Shown: positions 9,232 through 19,029, counted from the stretch's first letter. The stretch is 23,070 nt of DNA from Chara braunii (GCA_003427395.1 BFEA01000335.1:664349-687418); one strand, 5' to 3'. Numbers and translations are program-made. Notes: generated from the letters alone by a model not told the origin.

Positions 9232-10616
9232 TAGTCTTGCGTTTTGAGTTTTTTTAGTTTTGAACCCGAGACCTAGTCTCTCCACGACGCACCGTTAAGC
9301 TCCTCAATCTCGTACGCTTCATGTTGCCCGCATCGTTTAATGTGATACGGGCCTAACCACCGCTTGTCCAACTTGCGCGACCACTGCTTTTCTAGCGATG
9401 AGTCGTATAGTAGTACTACATCTCCAACTTCCAGTAGCTCCTTCCTGATTCGTGGGAGGAGATCCCACCTCTCCTTGTCCCCTAGCCGACTATCCGTTAC
9501 TCGATCTGCAACTTCTTGGATCCTCTCTTCCACGATGCTAACTTGTCTGGCCCACAAATCCAGTAACTATTCGAAGGACAAGGTGCTCTCTATATACTGC
9601 CCCCTCCACGTCTTCAGAAAGCTCTCTATCGGGAGCATGGCATGCCGTCCATACCATAGCGTTGCTGGTGCATACTTCGAGGATCTCTTAATCGTAATAT
9701 TCTCCACGAAGAATGTTGCGTGCAGATGCTTAGGCCACCGATTCTCCCTGCCGTTCGTTCATTTTGCCAATAGATTCGTGATGGTAGTATGTGCTCTTTC
9801 AACTGGGGCGTTCGCCTGCGGGTGTGCCCTAGTTGTATAGCTGACTTGAATGCCATACTCGTGCAACAAGGTTCTTACTTCTCCACAGGTGAATTCTGAC
9901 CCTCTGTCCGTCACGAATTCTACTACGAAAGGGTATCTGATAAAGTATTCTGAGATACACAAAGTCAATGTTTCGTCCGTCTTACTGCGAATGACTGGCC
10001 CATCGACAAACCCCGTAAAATTATCCCTCGCATCGAAGATTTAGTTGTAGCCGCCCACTCTCTGAGGCATTGCCAATAGGTCCAGATGGACTACTGCCCC
10101 TGCATCACGTACAATGCGTGGGTGCAATGGCTCCTTGTACGTAGTCGGCGCCCTAATTTGACATGGAACACATGACTCGCAATACTTGCGAATCATCTCA
10201 CTCATTCCTTCCCAATAGTAAAGCTCTCGCGCCTTTGCATATGTTAAGGCAAAAGCTTTGTGACCGTCTGCGGGTCTATCATGAAGTGCGACTATAACGT
10301 CTATCTTACGATTTCGGCCGCAGATCACCCTCCTCGGGTTGCCAACCTCATTTTTGATAAAAAGGTGTTCGTCCCAGACCAAAAAACGAGGTCGCATCTC
10401 GATTACCTTTTTAGTCGCTTCTCTCTCGCTGATCTCGCACGAGAGAAGCAAACCTAATTCGTGGTATACGCCTTCGTACGCATCTGCGCGAAAAACTTCT
10501 GTTATTTGTCCTTCCTCGAACTCGTCCTCTTCCATATCTCTAACAGGGCTTCCACTCCCTTCTCCATCCTCGGACACTTGGACGATTGAGTTGACGAGAA
10601 AACTGACATCCGCCAC
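9232..10616 (-). pseudogene. Ty3/gypsy integrase (zinc finger, DDE core, GPY/F module), degenerate
   Basis: Integrase inserts the double-stranded cDNA into the chromosome. From 10616 an acidic tether precedes an HHCC-type zinc finger (LHDRPADGH, then CESCVPC after about 26 residues). The first catalytic Asp lies in HLDLLAMP near 10080. The second is in VTDRGSEF (codon 9908-9906) and the Glu in APVERAH (codon 9800-9798), exactly 35 residues apart, so the DD35E spacing is kept. The C-terminal KRWLGPYHI (GPY at 9353-9345) is the GPY/F module. One reading frame runs throughout but is cut by stops near 10040, 9759, 9570 and 9273, mostly at positions where the family has Trp, Gln or Lys. The last recognisable residues (VSGSKLKK) end about 9240. 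It is clearly dead but well preserved. Confidence 0.93.
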
Positions 10617-10811
10617 ATACGTTGCGTGTGTGTCGAGTGACTAAGCTCCGCTTTCAATGGCCAACGGATCTTCTCCAACCCAGAAGGTCTCTGCCAATCC
10701 AAGCTTTGCCTTCCACTCAACCTCATTCCCTCCCCAAGGATCCTTCTCCACGAAGTCCTTGAGAACTATATCTGCTCGCTTCACGTACCATGCAGGGGCA
10801 AGAAAGGCAGA

Positions 10812-11340
10812 CTACCCTTGCACAATGACTCCACTGACCCCAATGACATGCGCATTGATATGGAGCTTCACATCCTCCTCCTGATCGAGGAATGCGTCCA
10901 CCGGAGGTATATCCTCATTAGCTCCTTCGCCGGACTTATCCCAATTGATCCGACTAAGCCCGTCAGCCCGATTCTTATTCCCAGATATACGCTCCAACTC
11001 AAAGTTAAACATCCACACATAAGCGAGTCACTTGACAATAGTTGGATTTGATGGTGTATAGTTCTTCAATGAGTTGGTCAGCGCGGTCGGATCCACTCTT
11101 AGCACAAACCTCCTTCCGAAAAGGTAGTTGCGGAATACCCTTAGACAGTGGAGAACTGCAAGTAGTTCCTCTCAGAGCATTTCAAGGTTCGACTCTCGAA
11201 CCCCAAAGGCCTCTCTTTGCCATTCGCATCAGCTTGGATTAGAACGCCACCCAAGGTTGTAGGCCCTACATCGGTCTCCACGATGAAAAGATGTATTGGC
11301 GTTGCTTCGAAGTCAAGGACTCTCAACACCAAACCTCCTT
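10812..11340 (-). pseudogene. Ty3/gypsy RNase H domain, degenerate
   Basis: RNase H removes the RNA strand of the RNA-DNA hybrid during reverse transcription. Conserved parts in order: FIVETDVGPTTLGGVLIQ (catalytic Asp, codon 11272-11270), SRTLKCSERNY (Glu, codon 11173-11171), then VLRVDPTAL (third Asp, about 11090) and the end motif GNKNRADGLSR (about 10980-10950). The first part is in one frame (11332-11141) and the rest has moved to another, the frame shared with integrase. A stop sits before LAYVWMFNFE. The family's TDAS is TDVG here. A linker with no recognised motif leads to integrase. Confidence 0.9.
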
Positions 11341-12396
11341 ATCTGAACTCCTTTTCAAACAACTTACCACTCCTTCCTGCTTCTCATCTCATTCTCATTC
11401 TTGATCCTTCCTCACAAGCTTCCTCAACTGTTGTGTCTTCTCAACGAAGTTTTTGATGAAGACTCACCAAAAACCACATGTCAACAAGCAGCTACGAATT
11501 TCACTAACAGATTCGAATGACACCGATCATTCGAGTATCTTGTTAGTCTTCTTCATGTCAGGGCGACGACCGTTCTCGTTACATACGAAGCCTAATATGG
11601 TCGCCTCCCCCATACAATGTCTCAACTTCAGTCCACTTGTGGTAAGGTTGTAATCCTTTAGAATGTCCAGAGCCCAAGCAATATCTTGTATATAATCCGA
11701 GACGAATTTCCTTACCCCAGGCATAACCTCCGTCTCGTCCTTCTCCTTCCGCCCTTTTACGACCAAATTGTCAATATATGGTTGCATAAGATGTGGACTA
11801 ACTGTCTGCATAACGCAAACCATATGCCTCTGCATCATCGCCACAACATTCATCCACCCCTGTGACACCATGTTCATATGGATTCCTCTTGGTGTATGCA
11901 TCGCAGTCATAAGCCTATCAGGCAGATACACCGGGAACTGATCGTACCCTGAATACAGGTCTATTAAGGAAATGATAGGTTACCCAACACAGGATTCTGA
12001 CAGCGCGTCTGCATTCGGCAAGCCTCCCGCATCTCGTATTGTTACTGCATTCAGGCACTGAAGGTCCTGTACCCACCTCAGGGTACCGTTCGGCCTGATA
12101 AAGCAGAACCATGACGATCCGTAAGGCCCACTTGAGTAGTTGGCTACATGAAAATGAATCTTGTCATCCAGGTAGTCAACTACTCCCCGTTCCTCTGCCG
12201 GATTGGGATAGCGTGGCCCTCGCAAGTTCCATGGCACGTGAGGCACAGTGTGACTCCGAATCATAGGCACTTTATCCACATTGAGACGCCCTCGCTCATC
12301 ATCGTCAAATGCATATGCGCGATGCTGCTCCTTCATTACCTCTACCATAAGAACCTTTTCTTGCGGGGTGAGAAACCCTGACTCCCCTATTATCAA
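11341..12396 (-). pseudogene. Ty3/gypsy reverse transcriptase domain, degenerate
   Basis: RT copies element RNA into cDNA. From 12396: GFLTPQEK, then WNLRGPRYPNP, SSWFCFIRPNGTLRWVQDLQ and LNAVTIRDAG (fingers), then LIDLYSGYDQFPV (catalytic Asp, about 11955), SQGWMNVVAMMQR (about 11860) and the active-site box PYIDNLVVKG (11783-11754). The second Asp of the usual YIDD box is Asn, so even without stops the enzyme would be impaired. Thumb and connection follow (LGFVCNENGRR, then SEIRS, CGFW and FIKNF) to about 11341. There are in-frame stops (after ESCVG, after KILE) and a frame change on each side of the domain. The GYDQ and QGW wording resembles the element type seen in fungi and early-diverging plants rather than typical angiosperm chromoviruses. 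Confidence 0.93.
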
Positions 12397-12972
12397 ATTT
12401 CCTCAGTCCTCTCATTGATACGGCATGACCCATGTTCTACATCCTCCTTCATTTGTCGTATCAGTTCGCGTTCCTGCTCATAATAGAACTCTTCTTCCAT
12501 AGTTATGAGTACAGAAACGGGGTGACTCTTCTCATTCACACACTTGTACCTCCTTTTTGAGCCCTGTTTAAGCCCACCCCTAAAAACGGCTGACTTGCAG
12601 CACGACTCTGGGGTACCCCTTGCTCTTTAGCTCTTGCCGGCAACCGGTACACAAGCTTCACTTCTCCCTTGCCAGAGTCTTCCGCTATTCTTTTTCTCAA
12701 AGCCTGTACGACAATGAGATCTGCTATCCTATACGACGACACTATCTCCATGGCATCATTGATGCTCGTTAAGCTTAAACACATCTCGCCAATAGGCTCA
12801 CATTCCTCTTCGTCTTCGCCCATTAATCTCTTTCTCTCCCCTTCCGATTCCTCAAAAGTAAAGGAATCCGAATTTGGCATGTTCCTCATACTACGAGGTC
12901 TTGTATTATGACAGGTGGTGATCTCGTAGTTGCCGCAGACTGGATCGCTCAGGATGACATACATTGTACCGT
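12397..12972 (-). pseudogene. Pol linker between protease and RT
   Basis: This is the right-hand side of the split pol. It restarts at TMYVILSDPVCGNYE (12967 downward) and continues with an acidic SFTFEESEGERKR stretch and LIVVQALRKRI. A frame change follows, then EEEFYYEQERELIRQ and a run of stops near 12400 before RT. The first codons continue the protease frame that ends at 19738, so this piece and the feature at 19738-20042 are one gene. I know no enzymatic role for this spacer. Confidence 0.8.
12969..12972 (+). repeat. Target site duplication, left copy (CCGT, or ACCGT from 12968)
   Basis: Matches 19738-19741 (ACCGT from 19737). Removing one copy and everything between restores an in-frame pol codon series across the join, which marks these as the ends of an insertion. 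Confidence 0.85.
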
Positions 12973-15080
12973 TGTCGAGCGCATCAGCCCCCGCGCGAGC
13001 GAGGGACCTCTCGACCGCGTCACGCAGGAGAAACTTAGGCTCTCAACGTTTTAAAGACAACTAAGGGACGACGCGGTAACCCGTGCCGACCCTTTGCCGC
13101 TCCGACCGAGTGTGTCAGCTGTACATCCCACGGTCCCCTACGACAGGATAGGTTCCCGCAGGGCACAACTTACCTTCCCTAAGGGGCTGTCACCACCCTT
13201 AGGGGCATATCCCCGCCGAGCTACCGACCCACATGCGAAGGCTTTTATAATGCAATTGCAGAGGTGGGCCGGCCGAGGGCGTTTGCTCGTTCGCTGTAGC
13301 ATAGGTACGCATGGTTAAACGTCAAAGTGGACCCGAACGTCGCCCGTTCCTGGGGCACTGATCTCCCAAGAATCAGACCAACGTCGGTCGACTAGGACGT
13401 GATATTCCAAGCGTGAGAAAATCTCAATCAATCCTAGTCCCTTCTTTCAAAGACGATTTGGAGTAATCAGACAAAATGCTTTCAAAAGAAGACGCAGGCC
13501 AACGTAAGTTGACTTATCTTCTGAGCTTGACTTATATATAATACACTCATACATCTGACAAAAGTCGACTTGACACTTATCAATGAAAGACCAAAGCATA
13601 GCCATTCCGCAAAGCGACGCTCAAATGACGTCTGACTAAAATATCTCCACTCTACCTGCCAGACGGCTAGACTGTCACGACTTTTTCGACTTGATGAGAT
13701 GCGTTGCCAAGTTCTTTCATTCCGCCCCATACTGACTGCTAGAAGAGAAACTCAGACGTCTCCCAACTCTCACGTAGAGCTAGGATGACATTGCTTTAAT
13801 TGTGACTTTATTATCTTTCTAACTTTGGTGTGAATGTCATCTGCAAGTAATCCGGCAACCGCTGTACAAGTCAGCACTCGACTTGAACAACCGACCACTG
13901 GATGCCCCATCAAGGTCAAGGATCCGCTTTTAAATTTTGTTGGTTGCTTTGTCCTCCTAACCCTCATTAACCCTACTGAAAAGGGTTGTTCTCGGCTCTC
14001 ACTATCCAGGCCTTGCTCACTACATCGACCACATTGGTCCTCGCTTCTTGTGGCGAGACCAACCATGACAAGAGTGCCTAGCCGCGCTCCGTTCCAACTA
14101 GTCGCCATGAATTGAGCTTCTTGTGGCTCAATGTTATATGCACGAGTGACCCCTAACGACCACTAGGGGGTATGCTATGGCAGTTCCCCGTAACGTGAGG
14201 CGTTAAGAACTTAGGCTCTTCCATGAGTAGGCGCATGTCCTTTCCCTAGGAGGTGGTCTGGGATACCCCTCGTCCTCGCCCGAGCGAACCTTGGATCTCA
14301 GAAGTCGGGCTGGCTCCACCACAACAGCATGGTATCCCCCCGTATAAATGGTTCACTCCGAGTCGATAACAGGGCCGGCCCCTAAGGCAGCGAACCCTCG
14401 GCTCAGATGCCTCATACGAAAGGGAAACACGTCTACCACGGCAGGCAAAATGATCCCTCACCGCCTGACGTCAAGGGTGACTTAGACGAAAAAGATGATC
14501 ACATGAGAGAAAATCATACAGATAGACGGGCATAGACAGTGAGGGTCGTTCGGGATAAAACGGGTAACCTCAGAAGAAAGTCCAATTCACTTCTTCTTCT
14601 TTGTGTGATCCCTTTGTTTCTCGTCGTTAACTGATTTCTCATTCCTTAAGCATACATACAAGTGAGCAACAGAAAACAAACATGATTCTCTCATTGCCAT
14701 TAACATGGTCAGATTCCTTTTTTTCAAGCATCCTTCTACCAACCTGCATATCAGACCAAACAACAAGTTCAGAAAAAGCAATGCAAGTTCAAACTCGCGT
14801 CAGACTTCCATTCACACGCGCAAACACACATTTCCATTACCCTTTTCTGTGAATATTCAACGAGACAGGGTCAAGCAAGTGTGGGTTCACACGGGCGTGA
14901 AGGGGTCTGAGTCAAACTGACTGACCTTGAGTGAAACTGAAGAGACGGCCCACTCAAGAAGACTGTGTAAAATCGCACTCCAGAGAAGACAATCGTCACG
15001 ACGAGCCGCCCGCAAAGCGATCCACACCACCCCCTAGACGATCGCTTGCCGCGACACCCTCTCAACACACAATCACCTCC
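12973..15080. other. Left part of the insertion: no gene recognised
   Basis: Moderate-GC unique sequence. Possible TATA elements occur (CTTTTATAATG near 13233, TATATATAATA near 13534, GTATAAATG near 14341) but no downstream coding region. Short open frames on both strands match nothing I recognise. If the insertion is an LTR element, its 5' LTR would lie here. Confidence 0.4.
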
Positions 15081-15084
15081 CAAC

Positions 15085-15430
15085 AATTTGACGGCATCTC
15101 AGCGTCACCGTCACACCAACCGTACTACCACGCCGTCGTCGTCAAAACCAGAACACGCTGCCACAAAATGTTCCTCACAGTCTAAGCAAAACGGGCAGCG
15201 CTTCCGCGTTACCGCCAAAATCTCAATGTCGTTGCCGCAAAAAATAGGCAGCGCTCTCGCTTCACTATCGCAAAAAAACGAGTGTCGCCGCCGTAAACCC
15301 GAGCAACACCTCCTCAACGTCACCCCAATCTAAGTGCTGCCGCCGTAAAAGTTCGGCAGCACTTCCGCGTCACCGCAGAAGAACGTTCCGTCATCGCTGC
15401 AAAATCTGGGCAGCACCTCCCCTGCGTTAC
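15085..15430 (+). repeat. Degenerate ~55-bp GC-rich tandem repeat
   Basis: The phrase GGCAGC(A/G)CTTCCGCGTCACCGC recurs with drift at about 15192, 15247, 15300, 15354 and 15409 (steps 53-55 bp), alternating with GCCGCAAAA-type sequence. Weaker traces extend upstream to about 15085. Open frames through it are interrupted, so I treat it as a decayed minisatellite. Confidence 0.7.
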
Positions 15431-15437
15431 AAAGACA

Positions 15438-15483
15438 GCCGCCGACATCACGCCACGTGGGCCGCCGACATCACGCCACGTGG
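15438..15483 (+). repeat. Perfect 23-bp tandem duplication carrying G-boxes
   Basis: Two identical 23-bp units (15438-15460, 15461-15483) each end in CCACGTGG, which contains the palindromic G-box core CACGTG. In plants this core binds bZIP and bHLH factors. No gene start is visible downstream, so a regulatory role is speculative. Confidence 0.8.
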
Positions 15484-16111
15484 GCATTGATCTGGCTCAG
15501 AATCAAGGGCCGGATTTCGAGCTCAGACTTGAGAAACTCAAGTCTCAGGCTCACGTATCGAACCTGGCCTGCCATTCTGGCCGGATTCAACCTTAAATTG
15601 GCTGATTCCAGCCAGATGCAGGAGCCTGTTCATCTCGAACAAGCATCTGCCTGTCCATTCCCACAGGGTGCGCACCTGTGCTGCACCCACAGCCAGGTGC
15701 ACAACTTTTCCCCCCTTTCTTTTTTTCTTTTTGAAAGGGGCAGCTGCCTCCTTTCACCAAGTCATTTCACAGTGTCGGATTAGAGTCAAGCTCAGAGGGG
15801 TCTCCCCCTCTTGCCCAACGCGCCCGTACCCGGCGCCAGGTGCAGGCGATGCTCTGCAGCCTATTCAGTAAGTGAACGGGCACAGAGCCAAAGGGGCTGC
15901 TCGATTTGCATGACTTACCTATTGGCTGCTGCTATCGTAAACCAACGGCCGCCAGGTAAGGTCACTCTCCCTCTCTCTCTCCCTCTCTGCGCGCCCGCAC
16001 CTGGGTGCCATCAGCGCTTGGTTCGGGCAATGGTGGACAGTTGCTGCCTGTTTCTAAATACGAACGGGCGCAGCTGTCCACTGCCACGGCGTTAGAGGGG
16101 GGGGAACTATG

Positions 16112-16340
16112 GAAAAGAGGAAAAAAAAACAATCTAAAAGAAAATCTAAGAAGGAATCTAAATAAATAAATAAATAAATAAAAGGGAAAAAACAGACCTA
16201 CCTGCAAACGATCTCCCGTTCAGAACGGGCACCTTCAAGTACACTGGGGACTTAAGTGGCCCAGTCACTTCTATTTACGCCATGTGGCGTTTTGATTCCC
16301 CCTTTTTTTTTTCTTTCTTTTTTTCCCCCCTCTCTTATGG
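16112..16340. repeat. Local repeat X, copy 1 (uninterrupted)
   Basis: Order: A-rich tract with ATCTAA words, ACCTGC, GAACGGGC hairpin, GGGGACTTAAG, CCCAG, then a GC...GCG box and a T-rich tract. The same order is found in copy 2, which is split by the foldback array. The CTTAAG at 16251-16256 is the equivalent of the occupied target site, so this copy shows the empty state. Confidence 0.6.
16157..16183 (+). repeat. (TAAA)n microsatellite
   Basis: About six TAAA/AAAT units within the A-rich part of repeat X copy 1. Confidence 0.9.
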
Positions 16341-16544
16341 CCTGTTCGTTGAAATGAACGGGCACCAGCTAGCAAGGAGGATTGGGTCATATGCCCGAAT
16401 CTGGACGAAGTTATGGAGAAGTGCAGAAATCGAGATTGAACTGTTTTTCTGGATCTCTGCAGAAAACCCATCCAGATTCAGGAGCTCGATCCTATCCTTT
16501 TTGCTGGTGGGACCTCGGCCCTAAGTAATAGAAAGCAACGAGAG

Positions 16545-16668
16545 GGAGGGATCTAAGGAGAAAAGACATTTAGAAAAGATCTAAAACAAAATCTATATAT
16601 ACGAAAAACAAAAGAAAAACTCACCTTGGAAACAGAACGGGTGCCTGCAACACACTTCGGGGACTAAG
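16545..16668. repeat. Local repeat X, copy 2, left half
   Basis: An A-rich tract with ATCTAA words, CTCACCTTGG, GAACGGGTGCC, and TTCGGGGACTAAG matches the left half of copy 1 (16112-16256). The right half continues at 18493 after the foldback array. Confidence 0.6.
16664..16668. repeat. CTAAG target duplication, left of foldback array
   Basis: The direct repeat CTAAG occurs here, between arms 2 and 3 (17881-17885) and at the right end (18493-18497). Confidence 0.75.
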
Positions 16669-18492
16669 GTCTGGACCCCACAGGAAAAACCCCATAAATA
16701 TTTCCAACTTTGGGTTTCCATGGAAACCCGGCTGGAAAAGTTCGCCTGCGGAAAGGCGGGACCCCACCGGAGAGGCTGGAAAACGCAGTTTCCAGGAGCT
16801 TGGAAAGTCTGGAAACTGCAAATGGACCGCGCGTTGGTCATGGATGTCCACCCCTGCTTCGACAGACCACTTCGTGGGTGTCCCTCCAGCAGACGTCCTG
16901 GCGGGGAGTCGTTTGTGGGTGACAACAGAAAGTCTACTGACCGGAAGGACCACGGGACGTGCAGGCTCGGACCACGATTGGACCAGCACTTTCCAGAAGA
17001 AGTTTCCAAGAGAGAGATGCCCCCCCCCCACCCTCTCGAAATGGCACAAAACTTCGGCGCAAGATGCTCCCTTGCCGCCTCGACACCACTATACGAAAGT
17101 GAAAACACGGAACTCCACTTTTCCGGACAACCTTTCCGACGCGGTGGGGTTTCCGAAAACAGCCGGAACCTCCCACAATCGAGTTTCCAGACGACCATTT
17201 TCTTCCTGTGGGGTCCAGGAAAAGTTTTTCCATGCCATCTTTTCCAGAACTTTTCCACGATTTTGTCCTGGACCCCCACATGACAAAATCGTGGAAAAGT
17301 TTTGGAAAAGATGGCTTGGAAAAACTTTTTCGGGACCCCACAGGAAGAAAATGGTCGTCTGGAAACTCGATTGTGAGAGGTTCCGGCTGTTTTCGGAGAC
17401 CCACCGCGTGGAAAAGGTTGTCCGGAAAAGTGGAGTTTCGTGTTTTCACTTTCGTATAGTGGTGTCGTGGCGGCAAGGGAGCATCTTGCGTCGGAATTTT
17501 GTGCCATTCCGAGAGGGTAGGGGGGGGGGCATCTCTCTCTTGGAAACTTCTTCTGGAAAATGTTGGTCCAACCGTGGTCCGAGCCTGCACGTCCCGTGGT
17601 CCTTCCGGTCGGTAGACTTTCTGTTGTCACCCACAAACGACTCCCCGCCAGGACGTCTGCTAGAGGGACACCCACGAAGTGGTCTGTCGAAGCAGGGGCG
17701 GATATCCATGACCACCGCGCGGTCCATTTGCAGTTTCCAGACTTTCCAAGCTCCTGGAAACTGCGTTTTCCAGCCTCTCCGGTGGGGTCCCGTCTTTCCA
17801 CAGGCGAACTTTTCCAGCCGGGTTTCCATGGAAACCCAAAGTTGGAAACATTTCTGGGGGTTTTCCTGTGGGGTCCAGGCCTAAGCCCACAGGACAAAAT
17901 CGTGGAAAAGTTATGGAAAAGATGGTCTGGAAAAAAATTTTCGGGACCCCACAGGAAGAAAATGGTCGTCTGGAAACTCGACTGTGGGAGGTTCCGGCTG
18001 TTTTCGGAGACCCCACGGCGTCAGAAAGGTTGTCCGGAAAAGTGGAGTTTCGTGTTTTCACTTTCGTATAGTGGTGTCGTGGCGGCAAGGGAGCATCTTG
18101 CGTCGGAATTTTATGCCATTTCGAAAGGGTAGGGGGGGGGGCATCTCTGTCTTGGAAACTTCTTCTGGAAAGTGCTGGTCCAACCGTGGTCCGAGCCTGC
18201 ACGTCCCGTGGTCCTTCCGGTCGGTAGACTTTCTGTTGTCACCCACAAACGACTCCCCGTCAGGACGTTTGCTGGAGGGACACCCACGAAGTGGTCTGTC
18301 GAAGCAGGGGCGGACATCCATGACAACTGCGCGGTCCATTTGCAGTTTCCAGACTTTTCAAGCTCCTGGAAACTGCATTTTCCAGCCTCTCCGGTGGGGT
18401 CCCGCCTTTCCGCAGGAGAACTTTTCCAGCCGGGTTTCCATGGAAACCCAAAGTTGGAAACATTTCTGGGGTTTTTCCTGTGGGGTCCAGGC
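16669..18492. mobile_element. Foldback/MITE-like array: three ~600-bp arms, inverted-direct-direct
   Basis: Arm 1 (16669-17267) is the reverse complement of arm 2 (17282-17880): both 599 bp with a 14-bp spacer. Arm 3 (17893-18492) repeats arm 2 directly, over 90% identical by eye. The outer ends are inverted: GTCTGGACCCCACAGGA and TCCTGTGGGGTCCAGGC. CTAAG flanks the array and also separates arms 2 and 3. The motif GGACCCCACAGGA recurs at each arm end and internally, and TGGAAA/TTTCCA is very dense. Long open frames on both strands (up to 434 codons) are mirror copies created by the palindrome; their translations show no known domain and I do not call them genes. This fits a non-autonomous DNA transposon or foldback element. 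Confidence 0.88.
17881..17885. repeat. CTAAG between arm 2 and arm 3
   Basis: Identical to the outer flanks. It suggests arms 1+2 (16669-17880) form one complete palindromic element and that arm 3 is a separate half or single-unit copy joined at the duplicated target. Confidence 0.7.
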
Positions 18493-18600
18493 CTAAGTTC
18501 CCAGCCATTTCCCAGCGGTCCACATAGCGCTTCACTTTTTCTTTCCCTTTTTTTTTTTTTTTCCTTCTCCGTTGGCCTCAGCCACGGTCACGTCACTCCC
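18493..18600. repeat. Local repeat X, copy 2, right half
   Basis: CTAAGTTCCCAGCCATTT, then AGCGCTTCA and a long T-rich tract, parallels 16251-16340 of copy 1 (CTTAAGTGGCCCAGTCACTT, GGCGTTTTGA, T-rich). Joined to 16545-16663 it restores the copy 1 layout with one CTAAG. Confidence 0.6.
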
Positions 18601-18637
18601 TGTGGCTTTTCAGCCATGTCTCATACGATGCAGATCC

Positions 18638-19029
18638 GTTTTTTTTTCCTTTTTTTCCTTATAGTATTACGGGGAACCCCTATAGCAGCCACATCCGTGC
18701 CCAAGCCTCCAACGAGGGAACATGAGGGAGCTGCACCCACCAGCAGGTGCGATACCTGCTATAGCAGGTGGGCGATACCAGCCAGGGGTCAGTCGGTAGC
18801 ATCAGGACCAAGCCTATTGGCTGGGCCAGTCACTGTGTCTCCCCTCCGGTCCCCTCCCCCTATGAACATCAACAGTCTCTGCTCAATGCCACTCGGGGGG
18901 ACCAACGACATATCTATAGGTGGCGGGCACCAAGCTTGCCTAGGAAGGTACATGAGGCCAATGGGAATTGAACCAAGAACCTCCTGAATGCTACCTGCGT
19001 GCCTTACCAACTGAGCTAGACCGTTGGAT
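18638..19029 (-). mobile_element. tRNA-derived SINE
   Basis: SINEs are short non-autonomous retroposons copied by a LINE enzyme. On the minus strand the head starts at about 19029 and contains an A box TAGCTCAGTTGG (19018-19007, a perfect fit to TRGYNNARNNGG) and a B box GGTTCAATTCC (18974-18964, one change from consensus), 33 bp apart as in a tRNA. The terminal stretches CCAACGG and CATTGG still pair partly. A tRNA-unrelated body follows, ending in an A-rich tail (T9 CC T7 on the plus strand, 18639-18656). CAGATCC flanks both ends (18631-18637 and 19030-19036), a likely target duplication. The anticodon stem is decayed, so it is not a functional tRNA. I cannot assign a family. Confidence 0.75.
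18754..18769. repeat. 16-bp perfect palindrome within the SINE body
   Basis: ACCTGCTATAGCAGGT, flanked by further copies of CAGCAGGT and GCAGGTGGG, so a compact structured segment in the SINE RNA is possible. Confidence 0.7.

Larger units (their letters stand above)
15600..16663. repeat. Hairpin-rich zone with repeated GAACGGGC stems
   Basis: GAACGGGC (or GAACGGGT) occurs at 15874, 16062, 16223, 16356 and 16635. At the first four it is the right arm of a hairpin whose left arm resembles GCCYGTTC: 15851-15888, 16034-16080 (long imperfect stem TGGACAG...CTGTCCA), 16215-16229 (7-bp arms, one-base loop) and 16340-16363. The hairpins alternate with T- or A-rich tracts (15711-15735, 16112-16190, 16300-16335, 16555-16620). 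No protein is encoded. It looks like several diverged copies of a small structured repeat. Confidence 0.65.

Noticed and set aside
9364-9840. 158-codon plus-strand frame over integrase
   Set aside because: It is antisense to clear DD35E and GPY/F motifs on the minus strand.
16593-17897. 434-codon minus-strand open frame, the longest in the window, and its plus-strand mirror (16844-17884)
   Set aside because: Both are generated by the inverted arms of the foldback array. The translations mirror each other, lack known domains and have repeat-driven composition.
18960-19029. Functional tRNA gene on the minus strand
   Set aside because: A and B boxes are present but the anticodon stem does not pair, acceptor and T stems have mismatches, and a long body with A-rich tail and flanking duplication follows. 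A SINE explains it better.
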